DNA of 38,574 nt from a virus (IMGVR_UViG_3300033143_005499:1-38574), one strand, 5' to 3'. Counted from the first letter of the stretch, positions 1 to 7,780 are shown. Program-made: numbers and translations. The notes: generated by a model from the sequence alone, not told the origin.

Positions 1-1
1 T

Positions 2-568
2 TGGTGCCTTTTGGTTAATAGTATGTGGTTCTTCCCAAAAAACGCTATTCTTGGCATATATATTCTTGGAATGGCTCTCGAAGATTACTTTTTTATTGTT
101 ATTACCGGGGGATTTTTTATTCTTATTGTTTTTTTGACTGAGCCTAAGAAAGAATATAGCCGGAAATGGTCAATATTTTGGTATATATTTTATGGATTGT
201 TTTTAGTTGTTAATAATTGGGTAGGCATTTTAATATTTGGGAAATGCGGAACTTTTATTGTGTTATTTTTTAGTGTGATACCTCTTTTAAGTTATGTGTT
301 TGTGTTTAAAGACCAAATGAAACACTTTAACAGAGTGCTATTAATCATTGTATCTGTTGAAGTTATATGGGATCATATAGCCTGTGGGTACTTTCACCAA
401 TGGTTATATGTGCCAGAATCAGGATTATATAATACTTCCCTGGTAATCAAAATATTTGACAATCCAATACCAATAGAAATGACACCTTATTTGGCTATTA
501 TGGCCAGTTATTTTATTTTTGGGCTTGTGAAATCTTTGGAGAAAATTCTTGACAATAAAAAGGCATAA
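2..568 (+). CDS. Lycopene cyclase (CarR/CrtYcd)-domain membrane protein, 5' incomplete
   Basis: The frame is open to the window edge, so the N-terminus is missing; the first possible start inside is TTG at 11. The product is almost entirely hydrophobic with about five or six membrane segments. Two half-repeats fit the CarR/CrtYcd lycopene cyclase pattern: an early 'FFPKNAILGIYILGMALED' stretch (the family has a proline-x-E-E/D motif; here proline is replaced by alanine) and a second half with 'WDH..CGYFHQWLY' followed by 'NPIPIE'. This family cyclises lycopene ends in the membrane during carotenoid synthesis. Such genes are cellular, so this may be host DNA beside a prophage. The fit is from memory of the family and activity is unproven given the altered first motif. 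Confidence 0.55.
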   Translation, partial: WCLLVNSMWFFPKNAILGIYILGMALEDYFFIVITGGFFILIVFLTEPKKEYSRKWSIFWYIFYGLFLVVNNWVGILIFGKCGTFIVLFFSVIPLLSYVFVFKDQMKHFNRVLLIIVSVEVIWDHIACGYFHQWLYVPESGLYNTSLVIKIFDNPIPIEMTPYLAIMASYFIFGLVKSLEKILDNKKA

Positions 569-576
569 ATTATATT
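549..576 (+). promoter_or_regulatory. Sigma70-like promoter for the helicase operon
   Basis: TTGACA at 549-554 and TATATT at 571-576 are separated by 16 bp. The -35 lies within the last codons of the preceding membrane-protein gene. The -10 is followed by ATAATTAGTACTA, which resembles the sequence after three other promoters in this window. It would drive the leader ORF, helicase and methyltransferase. Confidence 0.6.
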
Positions 577-629
577 ATAATTAGTACTAAACTGCAAATA
601 GTACAAACTTCAAAAAAGGAAAAATTTCA

Positions 630-728
630 ATGACAAACATAAGAGGAATGATAATAGTTTCCTGGTTTTTTCCTTCCAGGTTTGCAGGCTATTTGACTTC
701 CTCTTTTTTATCTTTGGTGGCAGTATGA
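630..728 (+). CDS. 32-residue hydrophobic leader peptide coupled to the helicase
   Basis: This ATG ORF has an AAGGA ribosome site about 9 bases upstream and ends in TGA overlapping the helicase ATG as ATGA (725-728). The product is short, hydrophobic and aromatic-rich (VSWFFPSRF in the middle). The 4-bp stop-start overlap suggests translational coupling. A CCTGG/CCAGG inverted repeat lies within the coding region and could form a small hairpin. No function is recognised; it may be a leader peptide or chance. Confidence 0.4.
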   Translation: MTNIRGMIIVSWFFPSRFAGYLTSSFLSLVAV

Positions 729-2086
729 ATTATAATAGTTTTATCTTAAAAAAACAGCATACAGGTATAGGCTATGGATTTGATCCTATATTTATGCCTG
801 ATTATCTTTTTGATTTTCAAAAGTGTTTGGTTGAATGGTCTATTAAAAAAGGGAGAAGTGCAATTTTTGCCGATTGTGGACTTGGGAAAACTCCTATGCA
901 ATTAGTTTGGGCTGAAAACATAGTTAGAAAAACAAATAAGCCTGTAATAATTTTTACTCCGCTTGCTGTTTCGATTCAAACAGTAAAAGAAGCTAAAAAA
1001 TTTGATATAGAATGTAAGCTTTCAAAAGGACAATATAAAAGTAAAATAATAGCAACGAACTATGAAAAATTAAAACATTTTAACTGGCAGGAATTTGGTG
1101 GTATTGTCTGTGATGAATCAAGTATACTAAAATCTTTTAACGGATCTATTAAAAGAGAAATAACCCAATTTATGAAGAAAATACCATATAGGTTATTAAC
1201 AACAGCAACAGCAGCGCCGAACGATTACATAGAATTAGGTACATCATCAGAAGCGTTAGGGTATCTTGGTTTTATGGATATGCTTAATAGATTTTTTAAA
1301 AATGACCTTAACAATTCAGGATTAAAAAGAATGTATGGTGAGGCTCCAAAATGGAGATTTAGAGGGCATTCAGAAACACCGTTTTGGAGGTGGGTGTGCT
1401 CATGGGCAAAAGCTTGTAGAATGCCATCAGATTTAGGATTTAACAACGATAAATTCATGTTGCCAAAATTATCAGAAAATTCAATAATAGTAGAAACAAG
1501 AACTTGCGCAGACGGGACATTTTTACCTTTACCTGCAAAAAATTTAGATGAACAGAGAAAAGAAAGAAAAAGAACAATAACAGAACGATGTGAAAAAGTG
1601 GCAGAAGTAGTAAATAAAAAAAAGGATTTTTCTTTCGTTATGTGCCAATTAAACCAAGAGGGAGATCTTTTAGAAAAAATGATTAATAATTCAGTACAAG
1701 TGCATGGTCGTCATAAAACAGAACAAAAGGAAGAGAGATTGTTTGGATTTGCAGAAAAAAAAATAAAATGCTTGATTACTAAACCCAAAATTGGCGCTTG
1801 GGGTTTAAATTTTCAACATTGTAATCATATAACATATTTCCCATCACATAGTTATGAACAATATTATCAAACAGTTAGAAGATGTTGGCGATTTGGCCAG
1901 GAAAGAAATGTTTATGTTGATATAGTTATGACAGAAGGCGATGAGTTGGTAATGAGAAATATGCAAAGAAAAATGAACCAAGCAAAAGAAATGTTTAAAA
2001 AGCTTGTTGGCGAAATGAACAATGAATTATTAATTAAAAACGAAAACAAAAACATAGTAAAACAGGAGATTCCATCATGGCTATAA
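725..2086 (+). CDS. Phage SNF2/DEAD-type superfamily 2 helicase
   Basis: A 453-residue ATP-dependent DNA helicase/translocase. Walker A is DCGLGKT (residues 50-56), Walker B is DESS (130-133) and a TATAAPN motif III sits near 160-166. The C-terminal RecA domain ends with a motif VI-like QTVRRCWRFGQ (382-392), as in SNF2/DEXH proteins where arginines contact ATP. Phages of many hosts carry this compact helicase in replication modules. It overlaps the DNA methyltransferase by 10 bp, so the two are probably co-translated. The start ATG has a GGTGG just upstream and overlaps the leader ORF stop. Family assignment is firm; the exact role (replication, recombination, or restriction-modification partner) is not. 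Confidence 0.85.
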   Translation: MNYNSFILKKQHTGIGYGFDPIFMPDYLFDFQKCLVEWSIKKGRSAIFADCGLGKTPMQLVWAENIVRKTNKPVIIFTPLAVSIQTVKEAKKFDIECKLSKGQYKSKIIATNYEKLKHFNWQEFGGIVCDESSILKSFNGSIKREITQFMKKIPYRLLTTATAAPNDYIELGTSSEALGYLGFMDMLNRFFKNDLNNSGLKRMYGEAPKWRFRGHSETPFWRWVCSWAKACRMPSDLGFNNDKFMLPKLSENSIIVETRTCADGTFLPLPAKNLDEQRKERKRTITERCEKVAEVVNKKKDFSFVMCQLNQEGDLLEKMINNSVQVHGRHKTEQKEERLFGFAEKKIKCLITKPKIGAWGLNFQHCNHITYFPSHSYEQYYQTVRRCWRFGQERNVYVDIVMTEGDELVMRNMQRKMNQAKEMFKKLVGEMNNELLIKNENKNIVKQEIPSWL

Positions 2087-3057
2087 AAAATCAAACTATC
2101 ACTGAAAATTATGTTGTTTATAATGGCGATTGTAATGAAGTTATGAAAAATTTACCAGATGAATCAATGCATTTATCAGTATACTCGCCTCCGTTTGGAG
2201 GGTTGTATAATTACAGTTCTGATCCTTTAGATATATCAAATTGTTATGATTATGATGAATTTTTTGAGCATTATGAATATGTCGTAAATGAATTGAATAG
2301 AATAACAATAAAAGGCAGAATAACAGCAGTTCATTGTACCGATATACCATCAGGCAATTGTGGAAAAGATAGTCTAACCGACCTGCCTGGAGATATTATA
2401 AAATTACACCAAAAATTAGGATGGGACTATATTGCACGTCATACAATTTGGAAAGAACCTTTATGGGTGAGGAATAGAACTATGACACATAATTTGTCGC
2501 ATAAAACTATTGTCGATGACGGTGTTTATGGTGGAGTTGCAAGTGCAGATTATTTAATTTTATTTAGAAAAAAAGGGGAAAATCCTATTCCTGTAGATCA
2601 TCCTGCCGGTTTATCTTATTATGCTGGTGAAAGCGAAGTCCCAAGAGAATTGTTAAAATATAAAAATTGGCCTGGGAAACAAACAGAAAACAGATACTCT
2701 CATTGGATATGGCGACAATACGCTTCAAGTATATGGGATGACATAAGAATGGGCAGAGTGTTGCCATTTAAAGAAGGTAAAGATCCTGATGATGAAAAGC
2801 ATGTACACCCATTGCAACTTGATATTATAGATAGAGTTATAATATTACGATCGAATAAAAAAGAAAATGTTTTTACTCCATTTGGAGGAGTTGGATCTGA
2901 ACCTTATTCAGCAGTTGCATTAGGAAGAAAAGCTATTGCAGTTGAATTAAAAGAATCATATTTTCGTCAAATGCAAAGAAATTTAGAAGAATGCAAAGTT
3001 AATATTTATGAGAAAAAAGATATTGAACAGTTAGATATATTCGAAAATGCAAACTAA
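2077..3057 (+). CDS. Beta-class (N4-cytosine or N6-adenine) DNA methyltransferase
   Basis: 326 residues. The catalytic motif IV is SPPF (37-40) near the N-terminus. The AdoMet-binding FGGVG motif lies near the C-terminus (269-273), followed by 'AVALGRKAIAVEL'. This IV-before-I order is the beta class; SPP(F/Y) is typical of N4-cytosine enzymes, though some N6-adenine enzymes share it. No restriction endonuclease gene is adjacent, so it is probably an orphan phage methyltransferase that protects phage DNA or marks it for replication. It is co-translated with the helicase (10 bp overlap) and overlaps the next membrane-protein gene by 11 bp. Confidence 0.85.
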   Translation: MAIKNQTITENYVVYNGDCNEVMKNLPDESMHLSVYSPPFGGLYNYSSDPLDISNCYDYDEFFEHYEYVVNELNRITIKGRITAVHCTDIPSGNCGKDSLTDLPGDIIKLHQKLGWDYIARHTIWKEPLWVRNRTMTHNLSHKTIVDDGVYGGVASADYLILFRKKGENPIPVDHPAGLSYYAGESEVPRELLKYKNWPGKQTENRYSHWIWRQYASSIWDDIRMGRVLPFKEGKDPDDEKHVHPLQLDIIDRVIILRSNKKENVFTPFGGVGSEPYSAVALGRKAIAVELKESYFRQMQRNLEECKVNIYEKKDIEQLDIFENAN

Positions 3058-3265
3058 AAAAAACAGCTTAATAGAATCAATAACAAATGTTGCAATAGGA
3101 TATTTTGTTGCATTAATTAGCCAGATAGCAATATTTCCCCTATTTAATATTGATGTGACTATAAAAGATAATATATTTATAGGTATATGGTTTACTGGAA
3201 TATCAATTGCAAGAAGCTATTTAATAAGACGTTTCTTTACAAATAGAACAAAGAATATACACTAA
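3047..3265 (+). CDS. Small two-helix phage membrane protein (DUF7220-like)
   Basis: 72 residues with two predicted membrane helices (about 10-30 and 40-60), and a 'SITNVAIGYFVALISQ' N-terminal segment followed by an 'SIARSYLIRRFF' C-terminal segment. This arrangement recalls the small phage proteins grouped as DUF7220, which have no assigned function. It overlaps the methyltransferase by 11 bp and touches the next gene by one base. The basic tail (RRFFTNRTKN) would face the cytoplasm. Confidence 0.65.
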   Translation: MQTKKNSLIESITNVAIGYFVALISQIAIFPLFNIDVTIKDNIFIGIWFTGISIARSYLIRRFFTNRTKNIH

Positions 3266-3669
3266 TGGAAACACCAATAATAACAGATAAAACAGTACAG
3301 ATCAGGCATGATCATTGGAACAAGTTTCGTAATGTCAGATCAAAGGCAAACGAAGAATATGTTAATATTAAAAAACGAAATGCTAAAAAGAAGAAAAAAG
3401 AAAATGTTCCTAAGTATAAAATTGATGAAATTATTGTCCTTGCCGATAACGGGATGAAGGCTAAGCATTACTATCTAGCTCACATTATTGATTTTAATAG
3501 CGGTCGATGGGATGTTAATTATTATGCAATTTTACTAAGGACTACTGACGATAACGTATTACCAAGAATTGGCAGGATAATAACATTCTCAGAAGGAATG
3601 AATATGTGGAATCACAACTATTGTCCGGCAAGAATAAAAAACGAAGGAATTAAATGGTTGATTATATAA
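3265..3669 (+). CDS. Hypothetical phage protein, basic
   Basis: 134 residues, no recognised family. The N-terminal 50 residues are strongly basic, with a KKKKKEN run, suggesting nucleic-acid contact. The rest looks like a compact beta-rich domain with aromatic strands (WDVNYYAILL) and a terminal KWLII. The start ATG directly follows the stop of the preceding membrane-protein gene (TAATG). Coding is supported by its position in the operon and its uninterrupted length. Confidence 0.6.
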   Translation: METPIITDKTVQIRHDHWNKFRNVRSKANEEYVNIKKRNAKKKKKENVPKYKIDEIIVLADNGMKAKHYYLAHIIDFNSGRWDVNYYAILLRTTDDNVLPRIGRIITFSEGMNMWNHNYCPARIKNEGIKWLII

Positions 3670-3764
3670 AAATAAAAAGATTGGAAATAAATAGTGTCCA
3701 AATTTCTGCATTAGATTGTTGCCAATTAGCATATTTAAAGGATAAAGATTGTACAGAACAGTAA
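3654..3764 (+). CDS. Small ORF, 36 residues
   Basis: ATG at 3654 has a GAAGGA ribosome site 6 bases upstream and overlaps the end of the preceding gene by 16 bp. The product (start MVDYIKIKRL, end DKDCTEQ) has three cysteines, two adjacent. No family is recognised. Good ribosome site and tight overlap support it; shortness and lack of homology leave doubt. It is the last ORF before the promoter at 3875. Confidence 0.4.
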   Translation: MVDYIKIKRLEINSVQISALDCCQLAYLKDKDCTEQ

Positions 3765-3863
3765 AAACATATTTGCATAATAAAGGTTGAAATATTAAGC
3801 GGTTTAATTTATTAAAAGGGTTGTATTTGAGTACAGACACGAGTACATTTATTTTTTTTAAAC

Positions 3864-3903
3864 GCGACATTTTCTTGCTTTTTGTCGCACAATGTGGTAT
3901 ATT
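3864..3903 (+). promoter_or_regulatory. Promoter with dyad operator over the -35, upstream of the nucleotidyltransferase gene
   Basis: TTGCTT (3875-3880) and TATATT (3898-3903) are 17 bp apart. A perfect inverted repeat GCGACA (3864-3869) / TGTCGC (3883-3888) straddles the -35 and would suit a dimeric repressor. The -10 is followed by ATTAGT then ATG, so transcription would begin at or next to the start codon. Just upstream, GAGTACA occurs twice as a short direct repeat in the stretch before 3850. Confidence 0.5.
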
Positions 3904-3909
3904 ATTAGT

Positions 3910-4329
3910 ATGATAGAGAATACAAAAATACTAATCGGAGGAGCAGCGCTGGTAAAATTAGGCAGCAAGCGCTCTACTGACGATATTGATTATCTGATTT
4001 TTGACGATAACACAAAAAAAAGTTTCATTATTGACTATGAAAAAAAAATCGATTATTGTAATGCAAATGGTAATCATTTTTTTGCGGAAATTTTTGAGAT
4101 TGAAAAAGAAAATGAAATTGCCTCTCCTCAATCACTGTTAGAATTAAAATCATACGCAATGGTACAACACTGCTTATTAGGAAATTGGCAAAAAGCAGAT
4201 GATTGTGAATATGATATAAAATTTTTGATAAGGAATTTTTCCCTTACCGAAATTACAATCGCAAAAAAATATTTAAAAAACGGTGAGATTTTCGAGATTG
4301 AAAAGATCATCGAAAATACAAAAATATAA
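3910..4329 (+). CDS. Nucleotidyltransferase-fold protein (MNT/AbiEii-like)
   Basis: About 139 residues from ATG 3910 (an upstream in-frame ATG at 3892 lies inside the promoter and is unlikely). The N-terminus shows GG (10-11), then G..R.T and DDID (24-27), the pattern of DNA polymerase beta-type nucleotidyltransferases, in which the DxD aspartates bind metal. Such small enzymes are found in AbiEii-like and MNT/HEPN toxin-antitoxin and anti-phage systems. No ribosome site precedes ATG 3910 and the -10 box lies 6 bases upstream, so translation is probably leaderless. It is followed 14 bp on by a partner gene with a strong ribosome site. Confidence 0.6.
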   Translation: MIENTKILIGGAALVKLGSKRSTDDIDYLIFDDNTKKSFIIDYEKKIDYCNANGNHFFAEIFEIEKENEIASPQSLLELKSYAMVQHCLLGNWQKADDCEYDIKFLIRNFSLTEITIAKKYLKNGEIFEIEKIIENTKI

Positions 4330-4343
4330 CAAAGGAGCTGTAA

Positions 4344-4712
4344 ATGTTTAAGTCAGTCGAAGAAGTTGCAAAAGAATCAAGTGGAAAAGCGACTTGGATA
4401 AGAAAAACTTTAGAAACGATACTGACCAGAATGAAAACAATTGATAATCCGTTCAATTTACATATTCGTGTACTGTTAAGGGAAAGTGGAGATTCTTTGC
4501 ATTTAATGCCGGGGAGAAACGATTTACAAGCTATCTGGCATGGTATAATTCAAGATTATGATATCGATAAGTATTCTTGGACCGGTCTTAGCATTCCAGA
4601 AATAAAAACGATACTGTCAAATATCCCTGATGCTCTGATGGAGCTTAAAGAAAAATACGCTAAAGAAAATAAAAGTGTTGATCTACTCAAAGAAATTTTC
4701 AAAGTCAATTAA
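4344..4712 (+). CDS. Hypothetical protein paired with the nucleotidyltransferase gene
   Basis: 122 residues preceded by AAAGGAG with good spacing. Predicted mainly helical and charged; the middle carries 'RVLLRESGDSLHLMPGRND' and the end is rich in lysine and glutamate. No family recognised. It lies 14 bp after the nucleotidyltransferase gene and just before two hairpins, so the pair forms one short transcription unit. By position it could be the antitoxin or adaptor partner; that is inference only. Confidence 0.6.
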   Translation: MFKSVEEVAKESSGKATWIRKTLETILTRMKTIDNPFNLHIRVLLRESGDSLHLMPGRNDLQAIWHGIIQDYDIDKYSWTGLSIPEIKTILSNIPDALMELKEKYAKENKSVDLLKEIFKVN

Positions 4713-4718
4713 TCCAAA

Positions 4719-4761
4719 CCCCTGCCCTCAAAACCTTTGTTAGTATTTTTGAGGGTGGGGG
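4719..4761 (+). terminator. Long hairpin after the nucleotidyltransferase unit
   Basis: A 15-bp stem pairs 4719-4733 (CCCCTGCCCTCAAAA) with 4747-4761 (TTTTGAGGGTGGGGG), counting two G-U pairs, around a 13-base loop. There is no U-tract directly after it, so it may protect the 3' end or act with the second hairpin rather than terminate alone. Confidence 0.5.
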
Positions 4762-4813
4762 AATTTATAAGAGAAAATATTTAAAATTAGACAAAAACCA
4801 GATACGGATTAAA

Positions 4814-4852
4814 AAAACAGAAGATATAGTTGATATATCTTCTGTTTTAATT
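4814..4852 (+). terminator. Intrinsic terminator (possibly bidirectional)
   Basis: A perfect 15-bp stem pairs 4814-4828 with 4834-4848 around a 5-base loop. It is followed by TTTTAATTTATT on the + strand and has an A-run on its 5' side, giving U-rich ends in both directions. It closes the small unit before the packaging operon and overlaps that operon's promoter. Confidence 0.7.
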
Positions 4853-4858
4853 TATTAT
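4830..4858 (+). promoter_or_regulatory. Candidate late promoter for packaging genes
   Basis: TTGATA (4830-4835) and TATTAT (4853-4858) are 17 bp apart. The -35 lies in the loop and right arm of the terminator hairpin. The likely transcript start near 4865 leaves only a very short leader before the AAAGG ribosome site (4864-4868) and the TTG start at 4876. Confidence 0.45.
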
Positions 4859-4875
4859 AGTAGAAAGGATACATT

Positions 4876-5484
4876 TTGACTCAAACATTATTATTTGATA
4901 TTGATAATATCTCTACTGTCATAAAGAAAAAAGAAAAGAAAACAAAAAGTAAAGCAGTAAAAAACAACGAAAAAACAATATCAAAACTTGGAAAAGCTAA
5001 ACAAAAAGTAAACGAGGTGATTGGTAATGTTCAAATGGATCAAACAACACATTATGCATCTATGGGTGAATGGTCAATGCATGATTTGTTGTTTCATTTG
5101 TTAGAACAAACAGGACCGGCAAGCGTATATATATCAACATGGTCATTATCAGAAAACTCTATAAGACAATTGTTACAAAAGATTAATGACGGGATAATAT
5201 TAAAACTTTATGGTGTTTTTGATTGGCGGGTAAAAATAAGAAGGCCTGAAGCTTTTCAATTAGCAAGATATAATATTTCAGATATAAGGCTAACAACAAC
5301 ACATGCAAAGGTAACCGTGATAGAAAACGGTAAATGGAATATAGCAATAGAAGGAAGCGCAAACTATACAAATAATCCAAGAATTGAAGCCGGTGTTATT
5401 TCATGCAATAAAATAGCAGCTGATTTTCATAAAAAATGGATGCTGGAAAAATTAAACAAATCAGATCTTTTTGAGGCAAAATGA
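4876..5484 (+). CDS. Phospholipase D-like (single HKD-type motif) phage protein
   Basis: 202 residues. The first 50 are lysine-rich and look disordered. The C-terminal half carries a PLD-family half-site: HAKV (143-146), then 'EGSANYTNNPRIE' (159-171), matching HxK...GSxN...E. Enzymes with one such motif act as dimers, often as nucleases or phosphodiesterases on DNA. The start is TTG with AAAGG 7 bases upstream; no better start exists after the terminator. It overlaps the next gene by 4 bp (ATGA) and heads the packaging operon, so a DNA-end processing or packaging role is plausible but not shown. Confidence 0.65.
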   Translation: MTQTLLFDIDNISTVIKKKEKKTKSKAVKNNEKTISKLGKAKQKVNEVIGNVQMDQTTHYASMGEWSMHDLLFHLLEQTGPASVYISTWSLSENSIRQLLQKINDGIILKLYGVFDWRVKIRRPEAFQLARYNISDIRLTTTHAKVTVIENGKWNIAIEGSANYTNNPRIEAGVISCNKIAADFHKKWMLEKLNKSDLFEAK

Positions 5485-5780
5485 ATATCAATTTAGAAGA
5501 GTTAGAAAAATTAGGAGAAATACAGTTCTCAATTTATGAATGTGCTATTGTTATGAAATTAGATCCTAATGAATTAGAAAAAGAAATGCAAGAAAATACA
5601 GAAACAAAAAACGCTTATGAAAGAGGAAAATTAAAAGCATCTGCTGAAGTTAGAAAAGCAATTTTGACACAGGCAAAACAAGGAAGTTCACCCGCACAAA
5701 AACAAATGTTAGAGTTGATCGATAAAGCAAACGGAAAAGCAAAACAAAAATTTCAGCCTAAAAGAGTTAGAAAGCAATGA
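5481..5780 (+). CDS. Small helical DNA-packaging-associated protein (terminase small subunit-like)
   Basis: 99 residues, all-helical, highly charged with a very basic C-terminus (QPKRVRKQ). The middle segment 'ERGKLKASAEVRKAILTQA' followed by 'GSSPAQKQML' resembles the region of terminase small-subunit-like phage proteins that precedes DNA-binding tails. It overlaps both neighbours by 4 bp. The next gene is the better match to a small terminase, so this may be an accessory recognition protein. Confidence 0.5.
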   Translation: MNINLEELEKLGEIQFSIYECAIVMKLDPNELEKEMQENTETKNAYERGKLKASAEVRKAILTQAKQGSSPAQKQMLELIDKANGKAKQKFQPKRVRKQ

Positions 5781-6361
5781 CGGAAGAAAGAAAATTAACT
5801 CAATGCGAAATCGTTTTCTGTTATGAATACATAGCAAGTAAGTTTAATGGAACACTATCCTACCAGTCTGCATTTGGCACAAAAAACAAAAGAAGTGCAG
5901 CAGCTGAAGCTTCAAAATTGTTAACAAACCTTAACATAAAAGCCAAAATCAAAGAGTTAACTGACAAACACCTCCAAACATTAGGATATAACGCAAACGA
6001 TATTTTGAAAGAGTTGGCAAAACTTGCATTCTCCAATGTTGATAAACATATGGATTTTGACGGTGAGACAATATCGTTAAAATCATTTGATGAAATGGGA
6101 GAAAGTACTGGAGCTATTCGAGAATTTGAAATTAACGAACATATAACAACTGATAGTGAAGGTCAAAGTTATAAAGATATAAAAACTAAATTTAAATTAC
6201 ATAACAAAAAAGGATCTCTTGAATTATTGGGCAAAGGGTTACAATTATTTGTCGATAGGCATATAATAGAAACCGATGACATTGCCGAAAAAATGAAACT
6301 TATATCAGAATATGTTAACAAATCTACAACAGTTAGAGAAAATAACCCCGATTCAATATAA
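5777..6361 (+). CDS. terS: Terminase small subunit
   Basis: 194 residues. The N-terminus follows the Terminase_2 pattern: 'LTQCEIVFCYEYIASKFNGT', an alanine- and serine-rich 'AAAEASKLLTNLNIKAKIKEL', then a coil and a C-terminal oligomerisation region ('KKGSLELLGKGLQLF'). This subunit recognises the packaging site and stimulates the large subunit. It overlaps the upstream gene by 4 bp and the large terminase by 50 bp, an unusually long overlap that still leaves both frames intact. Confidence 0.85.
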   Translation: MTEERKLTQCEIVFCYEYIASKFNGTLSYQSAFGTKNKRSAAAEASKLLTNLNIKAKIKELTDKHLQTLGYNANDILKELAKLAFSNVDKHMDFDGETISLKSFDEMGESTGAIREFEINEHITTDSEGQSYKDIKTKFKLHNKKGSLELLGKGLQLFVDRHIIETDDIAEKMKLISEYVNKSTTVRENNPDSI

Positions 6362-7682
6362 ATATCTATTAGATGAAAGCCATAGGTTCATAGTTGTTTC
6401 GGCAGGAAGAAGGGCAAGAAAAACTCTAATAGCAAAGTACAAGATATACAATAGAGCTACAAGCCAAAAAAACACACTTTGGTTTCATGGAGCACCAACA
6501 TGGCAACAGGCAAAAGATATATTTTGGAATGATTTAAAGGCCATGACAACTGATATAAGAGCATGTAAGCCGAATGAAAGCGAGTTGTTTGTAAAATTAA
6601 AGAATGATTCTGAGATACATGTTGTTGGATTGGATAAGTCACAAAGAATAGAAGGTAGAACTAAATCATGGAATGGTTGTCACATAGCAGAGTTTGCAGA
6701 TGTTAAAAAGAAAGCATGGAGTGAAAACATTAGGCCGGTATTGGCAGATACCGGAGGATCCGCTATTCTTGACGGTGTGCCTGAGATGGGTAACCCTTGG
6801 CATAGGGATCTTGCTCGCTATGCTTGTGGTGGTTCTTTTCCAATTACGTTACCTTATCATGGTGCTTTCGTTGAAAACAGAGATAGTCCTGATTGGTGTT
6901 TTTATACTTGGTTTTCTGCTGATGTACTTAAGCCAAAAGAAATGGCAGACCTTAAAAGAACAACAGATCCTAAAACATTTAAACAAGAGTATGAAGGAAG
7001 TTACGAGAATTTAACCGGTCAAGTTTATTATGCGTTTATTAGTGATTATTTTCCGGCTGGTAATTTAGATAGAAATATTCAATATGATAGCAATAAACCA
7101 ATAGTAATGGGATTTGATTTCAATGTTAATCCAATGACAGCAGTTTTGGGACATGTTTGGACTGCTACAGGAGGAGCAAACAGAGGAAAGCCGGAATATT
7201 TGTTGTTTAAAGGATATTATTTAGAAAATAGTAATACGAAAACATTAGCAGAAAGAATTTGTACTGATTATCCTGATACGTATACATTTATATTAACACC
7301 ATGCCAGAGTTCAGTTAATAGGCAAACAGTTGCAGAATTAGGAATTACAGATATAAGAATAATAAAAAATGTATTCAGGGAACATGGGAAAAATTTAAAG
7401 ATAAACAAAAGACCTAAAAACCCAAAAATACAGCATAGAGTTCAAGCAAGTAATAGTATGCTGTTTTCAAGGAGACTAAGAATAAAACCAGATGAACCAG
7501 GGTTAAAGTATCTTACAAAAGACTGGGAAGGATTGCAGTACAAAGAAGGAACAAGTGAAATTAATTTAACTGAAGACAAAATGCTTGGTCATATTTCAGC
7601 TGCTTGTGATTATACAGTTGAACGAAATTGGCCGGTAAGATTAAAACAAAAAGGAAATCCATTAGAAGGAATTATAGTATAA
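6312..7682 (+). CDS. terL: Terminase large subunit
   Basis: 456 residues. The ATPase domain has a Walker A-like GRRARKT (32-38), the RIEG motif (112-115) and a Walker B-like CHIAEFAD (123-130), with AE in place of the usual DE. The F..EYEGSYE stretch (223-231) and VMGFDFN (265-271) mark entry into the RNase H-like nuclease domain, whose first catalytic aspartate is D269. The enzyme cuts concatemeric DNA and pumps it through the portal. ATG 6312 is chosen because conserved sequence begins near residue 10. Transcription seems to stop at a terminator about 50 bp downstream. Confidence 0.92.
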   Translation: MLTNLQQLEKITPIQYKYLLDESHRFIVVSAGRRARKTLIAKYKIYNRATSQKNTLWFHGAPTWQQAKDIFWNDLKAMTTDIRACKPNESELFVKLKNDSEIHVVGLDKSQRIEGRTKSWNGCHIAEFADVKKKAWSENIRPVLADTGGSAILDGVPEMGNPWHRDLARYACGGSFPITLPYHGAFVENRDSPDWCFYTWFSADVLKPKEMADLKRTTDPKTFKQEYEGSYENLTGQVYYAFISDYFPAGNLDRNIQYDSNKPIVMGFDFNVNPMTAVLGHVWTATGGANRGKPEYLLFKGYYLENSNTKTLAERICTDYPDTYTFILTPCQSSVNRQTVAELGITDIRIIKNVFREHGKNLKINKRPKNPKIQHRVQASNSMLFSRRLRIKPDEPGLKYLTKDWEGLQYKEGTSEINLTEDKMLGHISAACDYTVERNWPVRLKQKGNPLEGIIV

Positions 7683-7734
7683 ATTATAAATAACACATTC
7701 TACCTCTAACATGAGAGATCAGTATCTCGAAAAG

Positions 7735-7767
7735 AGACCTGTCCACTACGGATAGGTCTTTTTTTTA
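7735..7767 (+). terminator. Intrinsic terminator between terL and portal
   Basis: AGACCTGTCC (7735-7744) pairs with GGATAGGTCT (7750-7759) around ACTAC, with one G-U pair, followed by a run of nine T. A smaller GAGAT/ATCTC hairpin lies just upstream. The portal ribosome site (AGGAG) begins a few bases later, so portal expression would need read-through or antitermination. Confidence 0.75.
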
Positions 7768-7780
7768 TTTAGGAGCAAAA

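Noticed and set aside
1225-1458. Minus-strand open frame inside the helicase gene
   Set aside because: It mirrors the well-supported helicase on the other strand, has no ribosome site or family pattern, and the same is true of the other - strand frames across the window.
3760-3860. Possible CRISPR-like or tandem repeat array around the double GAGTACA
   Set aside because: Only two short copies about 12 bp apart occur, with no spacer-repeat regularity. They may be part of an operator region.
6694-7014. Additional + strand ORF inside terL
   Set aside because: It overlaps the intact terminase frame in another frame, has no recognisable domain and no ribosome site, so it is a shadow.
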